Positions 61,148 to 64,000 of a stretch of DNA of 64,000 nt are shown piece by piece. Where the stretch lies: NCBI RefSeq assembly GCF_016031615.1, contig NZ_JACYXC010000002.1, positions 394,655-458,654 of the forward strand, read 5' to 3'. The position numbers were made by a program, and so were the translations under genes. This DNA is from Streptomyces pactum (lineage in GTDB: Bacteria > Actinomycetota > Actinomycetes > Streptomycetales > Streptomycetaceae). Each line of letters opens with the position of its first letter. Position 1 is the stretch's first letter. The notes under the pieces were generated by a model. That model searched no databases, was not told the DNA's origin, and saw only the letters and a list, made by a program, of their open reading frames with translations.

Positions 61148-63535
61148 CTACGCTGCAGCCCATTCCAGTCCGAGGTGGGCGAGTGCGGTGAGCTTGTCCG
61201 CGGTGAGCTTGGCCCGGCGCCCTTTCTGGTTCATGATCCACACTCCGAGCCGAACCTCCGTTCCGTCCTCCAGCCGTTCTACGTGTCCTCTGGGGACTTT
61301 CACGGAGCCGGTGCGGGTCTTGTACTGGGCCAGGGCTGCTACGCCCCGCTCGAAGGCGCTCCAGAGCGCCGCGGGCGGCTTCGCGGGCTCCTGCGGGGCG
61401 GGGGCGAGCGGTGTGATGCCGAGTTGCTCCAGGCGCTCGCGCTGCCCGTCCGTCAGGTCCTGCCAGACCTCGGGCTTGCGCTGTTTGGCCAACCACTTCC
61501 CGATGTCCATGCCGTGGACGGTGACCCCGGGCAGAACCTCTGTTTGGCCCTCTTCGTCAGCCACCAGCTCGCGCAGCGCGGCGTAGTGCCGCTGCCACTC
61601 CGGCGGCCACGACGGGTTCCAGTCCTCATCGACCTTGCGCAGCGCCTCCTCCCACTCGGGGTGGCCCTCCAGCGCTCCAGGGCGGCGGAGGTTGGACAGC
61701 CATTGCCCGATCGGCCGGTCCAGCATGGTGGCGGTGCGGGGCGCGCACAGCGTCCAGTGCTGCTCGTGGTACGCCTTCGCGGCCTCCAAGTTCTCCTGGA
61801 ACCGTTCATCTGCGAGGCGCCAGACCATGCCGAGCTTTTCCAGCCGTCGGGCGCGCAGGCCGCTCATCTGCCCCGCCGTGTGCGCCCGTCGCTGTTCCGC
61901 GATCCACTGCCCGAGGGGGTAGGCGCCCTCCTTGTGCCCGTACGGCACCCGGGCGTGGCCCTCGCGTTCGGTGAACTTCTTCAACGTCGCCCAGCCGCGT
62001 GCCCAGTCCTGCTTCTCGGTGTCGATCACGTTGAAGCTCACCCAGTGTGCGACCATCACCGGATCACGCGGAGCGGCAAAACGAAGCAGCAGACGAGATT
62101 CCTCATCACCCTCCCCGGGCGGCGGACCGATGTACTGGGACGGCTGTGCGACGTCCTTCTGCGGCTCCTGCGGAATCGCCAGCAATTCCACAGCTTCCTC
62201 GTCATGAGCGCGCAGACCTTCAAGCACTTTCACCAAGGGCCGGTACGATCCCGAGGTGAACATGTCCTCTGGTTTTTCCCCCGGCTGGAGGAATACCGGC
62301 ACGATCAAAGAGGCCACCTTGCCCTGTCCGGGCTTCTGACGCAGCGCACGCCCGATGGCCTGGACGATGTCGTGCGGCGCCCCCTTGGGATCCAACAGGG
62401 CAACGGAGTCCACGGCCCGGATGTCCACGCCCTCACCCAGAACGCGGCAGTTCGACAGCACGGCGCGCTGCGCCGTGGTCCCGAACCCGGCGAGCACCTC
62501 GCGTCGGCGTGCGGGGTCGTGTTCGCCGCACAGCCAGTCCGCCCAGATCCGAGCGGGGTACTTCTCCGGCTGGTCGGCGTGCAGCTTGGCCGTGATGCGC
62601 TGAAGGCCCTCCGCGTACGCCTGAGCCTCCATCGTCCGGTGGTGGAAGGTGATGCAGGTCCGGAGCCCGTGCTGCGCCATGGTGTGCAGCAGCGCGGCCT
62701 GGAGCGCCCCCAGGCGTTCCCCGCGGACCTCCTCGGTGTGTCGCTCCTCGCTCATCAGCCGCTCCGGGGTGACGACCGGGTCCTGGAGCTCCAGCACGAT
62801 GATCTGGTACCGCGCAAGCAACCCGCGCGAGACGGCCGACGCCAGCGACAGCTTGTACAGGACGGGGCCGAAGATGTTCTCGTCGTCCATGGAGGCCGCC
62901 ATCTCCCGCGGCAGCGGGTCACGCACCCCCTCGGCGACCTCGCGGTTCAGCCGCTCCTCCCAGATCCGCGGCGTCGCGGTGAGGTACAGCCGACGGTGCG
63001 CCGGGATGACGGTCTGGTTGTGGATCTCCGCCCACGCCTTACCCATCGACCCCGAAGTCCGGTGAGCCTCATCGACCACGGCCAGGTCCACCGGGTCCAG
63101 CTTCTGCCCGTAGACGCCCTCGAACGCCTCCGCCAGGACGCCGAGGCTGGCGTAGGTCGCGTAGATGGTGACGGGCCCGGAGCCGTGCCACAGAGCCAGT
63201 CGGATGGGGTTGGTGGTGGAGCGCACCTTCATGCTCCACAGCTCGGGGTCGTCCTGGAGTGAGCACACGGCAACCGCCGGCCCGGTGTGCCCGACCTCGT
63301 GCCACGCCTTCACCGTCTGCGCCAGCAGATCCAGCGTCGGCACCAACACGAGAATCCGCCCCTTGGGTATAATCCGCTTTGCCGACACGGCGGCAATAAC
63401 CGTTTTCCCCGTTCCACATGCGGCGTGCACCTGCCCGCGAAGGCCATTCCACGGGATACCACCCGGCGGAATGTCCAAGCCGCGCACAATAGCGGCAACG
63501 GCCTCGATCTGGTGATCACGCAGTTTCACGGACAT
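61148..63535 (-). CDS. DEAD/DEAH helicase with four helicase-associated repeats
   Basis: A 795-residue SF2 helicase. Residues about 1-470 hold the helicase core: Walker A HAACGTGKTVIAAV (39-45 core), DEAH box AVVDEAHRTSG, motif III LYLTATPR, and motif VI QAIGRALRQKPGQG. From about 505 to the end there are four helicase-associated-type repeats, for example EGHARVPYGHKEGAYPLGQW and GSVKVPRGHVERLEDGTEVR, each ending in LGxW/VW. ATG 63535 follows AAGGAG. Such proteins are frequent on actinomycete mobile and plasmid DNA; the substrate (DNA or RNA) and role are unknown, and a defence role is possible but not shown. Confidence 0.9.
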   Translation of the reverse strand: MSVKLRDHQIEAVAAIVRGLDIPPGGIPWNGLRGQVHAACGTGKTVIAAVSAKRIIPKGRILVLVPTLDLLAQTVKAWHEVGHTGPAVAVCSLQDDPELWSMKVRSTTNPIRLALWHGSGPVTIYATYASLGVLAEAFEGVYGQKLDPVDLAVVDEAHRTSGSMGKAWAEIHNQTVIPAHRRLYLTATPRIWEERLNREVAEGVRDPLPREMAASMDDENIFGPVLYKLSLASAVSRGLLARYQIIVLELQDPVVTPERLMSEERHTEEVRGERLGALQAALLHTMAQHGLRTCITFHHRTMEAQAYAEGLQRITAKLHADQPEKYPARIWADWLCGEHDPARRREVLAGFGTTAQRAVLSNCRVLGEGVDIRAVDSVALLDPKGAPHDIVQAIGRALRQKPGQGKVASLIVPVFLQPGEKPEDMFTSGSYRPLVKVLEGLRAHDEEAVELLAIPQEPQKDVAQPSQYIGPPPGEGDEESRLLLRFAAPRDPVMVAHWVSFNVIDTEKQDWARGWATLKKFTEREGHARVPYGHKEGAYPLGQWIAEQRRAHTAGQMSGLRARRLEKLGMVWRLADERFQENLEAAKAYHEQHWTLCAPRTATMLDRPIGQWLSNLRRPGALEGHPEWEEALRKVDEDWNPSWPPEWQRHYAALRELVADEEGQTEVLPGVTVHGMDIGKWLAKQRKPEVWQDLTDGQRERLEQLGITPLAPAPQEPAKPPAALWSAFERGVAALAQYKTRTGSVKVPRGHVERLEDGTEVRLGVWIMNQKGRRAKLTADKLTALAHLGLEWAAA

Positions 63536-63698
63536 GCCCCGTGTTCTCCTTTTCGCGGAATGAGGGCGCGTAATCAGAAAGGCAATCCCGACGCGAGGTG
63601 CGCGCGGCGCTGGGGTGTGGTGTCTGATTCCATACTCTACACACTAGCAACTCCATGATGCAGCACTCACGAAGCGACTTCTCTTCCCGGGGTGACGC

Positions 63699-63881
63699 AT
63701 GACTCGTTCTCGCCCACGAGCGGCAAGCTGCCCTGTATGCGGGCGAGGTATCGGCGAGGTTGACCGAACGGTTTCGAGGGCGGGGGGAGGGTTCGGGTGG
63801 AGCGCAGCGGAACCCATCATCGCGGTGAGGCCGGCACACCGTCAGGTCGACAGACCGTCACATCCGCTGTTGGGGTGGTAG
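63699..63881 (+). CDS. Possible 60-residue zinc-binding small protein
   Basis: MTRSRPRAASCPVCGRGIGE begins it, with a CxxC motif, and the rest is basic. ATG 63699 follows GGGGTGACGC. Codon bias is moderate and there is only one CxxC. It could be a small gene or chance. It is divergent from the helicase across 160 bp. Confidence 0.4.
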   Translation: MTRSRPRAASCPVCGRGIGEVDRTVSRAGGGFGWSAAEPIIAVRPAHRQVDRPSHPLLGW

Positions 63882-63942
63882 CCGGGAATCCCATGCCCTA
63901 CACAGTGCCGCACGCGATGCACCTCCCTTCGCAGCCAGCCCC

Positions 63943-63992
63943 GATGCCCGCGCTTGCGCGGGCATCCATAATTCGCGCTTGCGCGAATTTTT
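63943..63992. terminator. Twin hairpins at the window end
   Basis: GATGCCCGCGC-TT-GCGCGGGCATC (63943-63966) and AATTCGCGC-TT-GCGCGAATT (63970-63989) are two perfect stems with the same TT loop, the second followed by a T-run. They look like tandem terminators, perhaps for a plus-strand gene or for one entering from the right. They sit just at the window end. Confidence 0.7.
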
Positions 63993-64000
63993 CTGTCTTT

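Noticed and set aside
60902..63262. A 786-codon open frame on the plus strand opposite the helicase
   Set aside because: Its translation is Arg/Pro/Val/Gln repeats without domains, and the minus strand encodes a complete SF2 helicase with all motifs. It is an antisense shadow from high GC.
1..64000. tRNA or rRNA genes
   Set aside because: No cloverleaf-like sequence ending in CCA and no rRNA motif was noticed; a tRNAscan run would be decisive.

Overview
The window is about 72% GC. Its genes use G or C almost always at the third codon position, it has many GTG starts and GGAGG-type ribosome binding sites, and the families present (SpoIIE-type phosphatase/STAS cascade, WhiB-like fragment, DUF6010, zinc-finger TetR, orphan barstar and SMI1/KNR4 immunity proteins, IS110/IS30/IS5/IS256 elements) point to Streptomyces or a close relative. 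The mixture of small regulator-plus-enzyme units with many gene fragments and insertion-sequence relics suggests an accessory region, probably a chromosome arm. No core metabolic or ribosomal locus and no tRNA or rRNA was recognised.

0-14.3 kb is mostly intact. It holds a His-rich protein/AhpD-like/MFS operon behind a CsoR-type copper operator; a divergent AraC-MFS pair; an overlapping three-gene module with the layout of Bacillus RsbQ-RsbP-RsbV (alpha/beta hydrolase, PAS-PP2C phosphatase, STAS antagonist); a zinc-finger TetR regulator divergent from a two-helix membrane protein; an alpha/beta hydrolase; and an aminoglycoside-phosphotransferase-like kinase with an ABC exporter. 14.8-24 kb has a translationally coupled ArgJ-arginase pair behind an ARG-box-like site, a GlxA-type regulator next to a truncated DJ-1 gene, DUF6010, two hypothetical proteins, a YqeB-like/TetR divergent pair sharing a perfect 14-bp palindrome, and a GNAT acetyltransferase.

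24.7-33.5 kb mixes scrap (a methyltransferase start joined to an AraC end, frameshifted fragments) with intact genes (2H phosphoesterase, NUDIX, SMI1/KNR4). It also carries a likely regulon: a TetR gene, an amidase with an AtzG-like partner, and a divergent MFS pseudogene plus metallo-beta-lactamase-fold hydrolase, with related AAAGC-type inverted repeats in front of each unit. 33.5-47.7 kb is littered with relics (WhiB-like, IS256, IS5, IS30, Mu/Tn7-like transposition genes, AcpS, nitronate monooxygenase, glyoxalase) around intact regulator-enzyme pairs (AraC with NAD(P)H oxidoreductase, Lrp with SMP-30) and one complete IS110 element with a candidate bridge-RNA region.

47.8-64 kb holds a WYL regulator, a DUF3592 gene frameshifted in a C7 run, a cassette bounded by about 80-bp inverted repeats, an alpha/beta hydrolase, a 396-residue barstar-family protein with an internally repeated front half, a three-gene coupled ECF sigma operon with a very stable UUCG-type hairpin inside its third gene, a large decayed gene whose pieces recur in several places, and a DEAD/DEAH helicase with four helicase-associated repeats. 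Many genes are broken by single-base shifts, so either the region is decaying or the assembly has indels in C/G runs. Function calls come from recognising families and motifs by eye; no database search was run.
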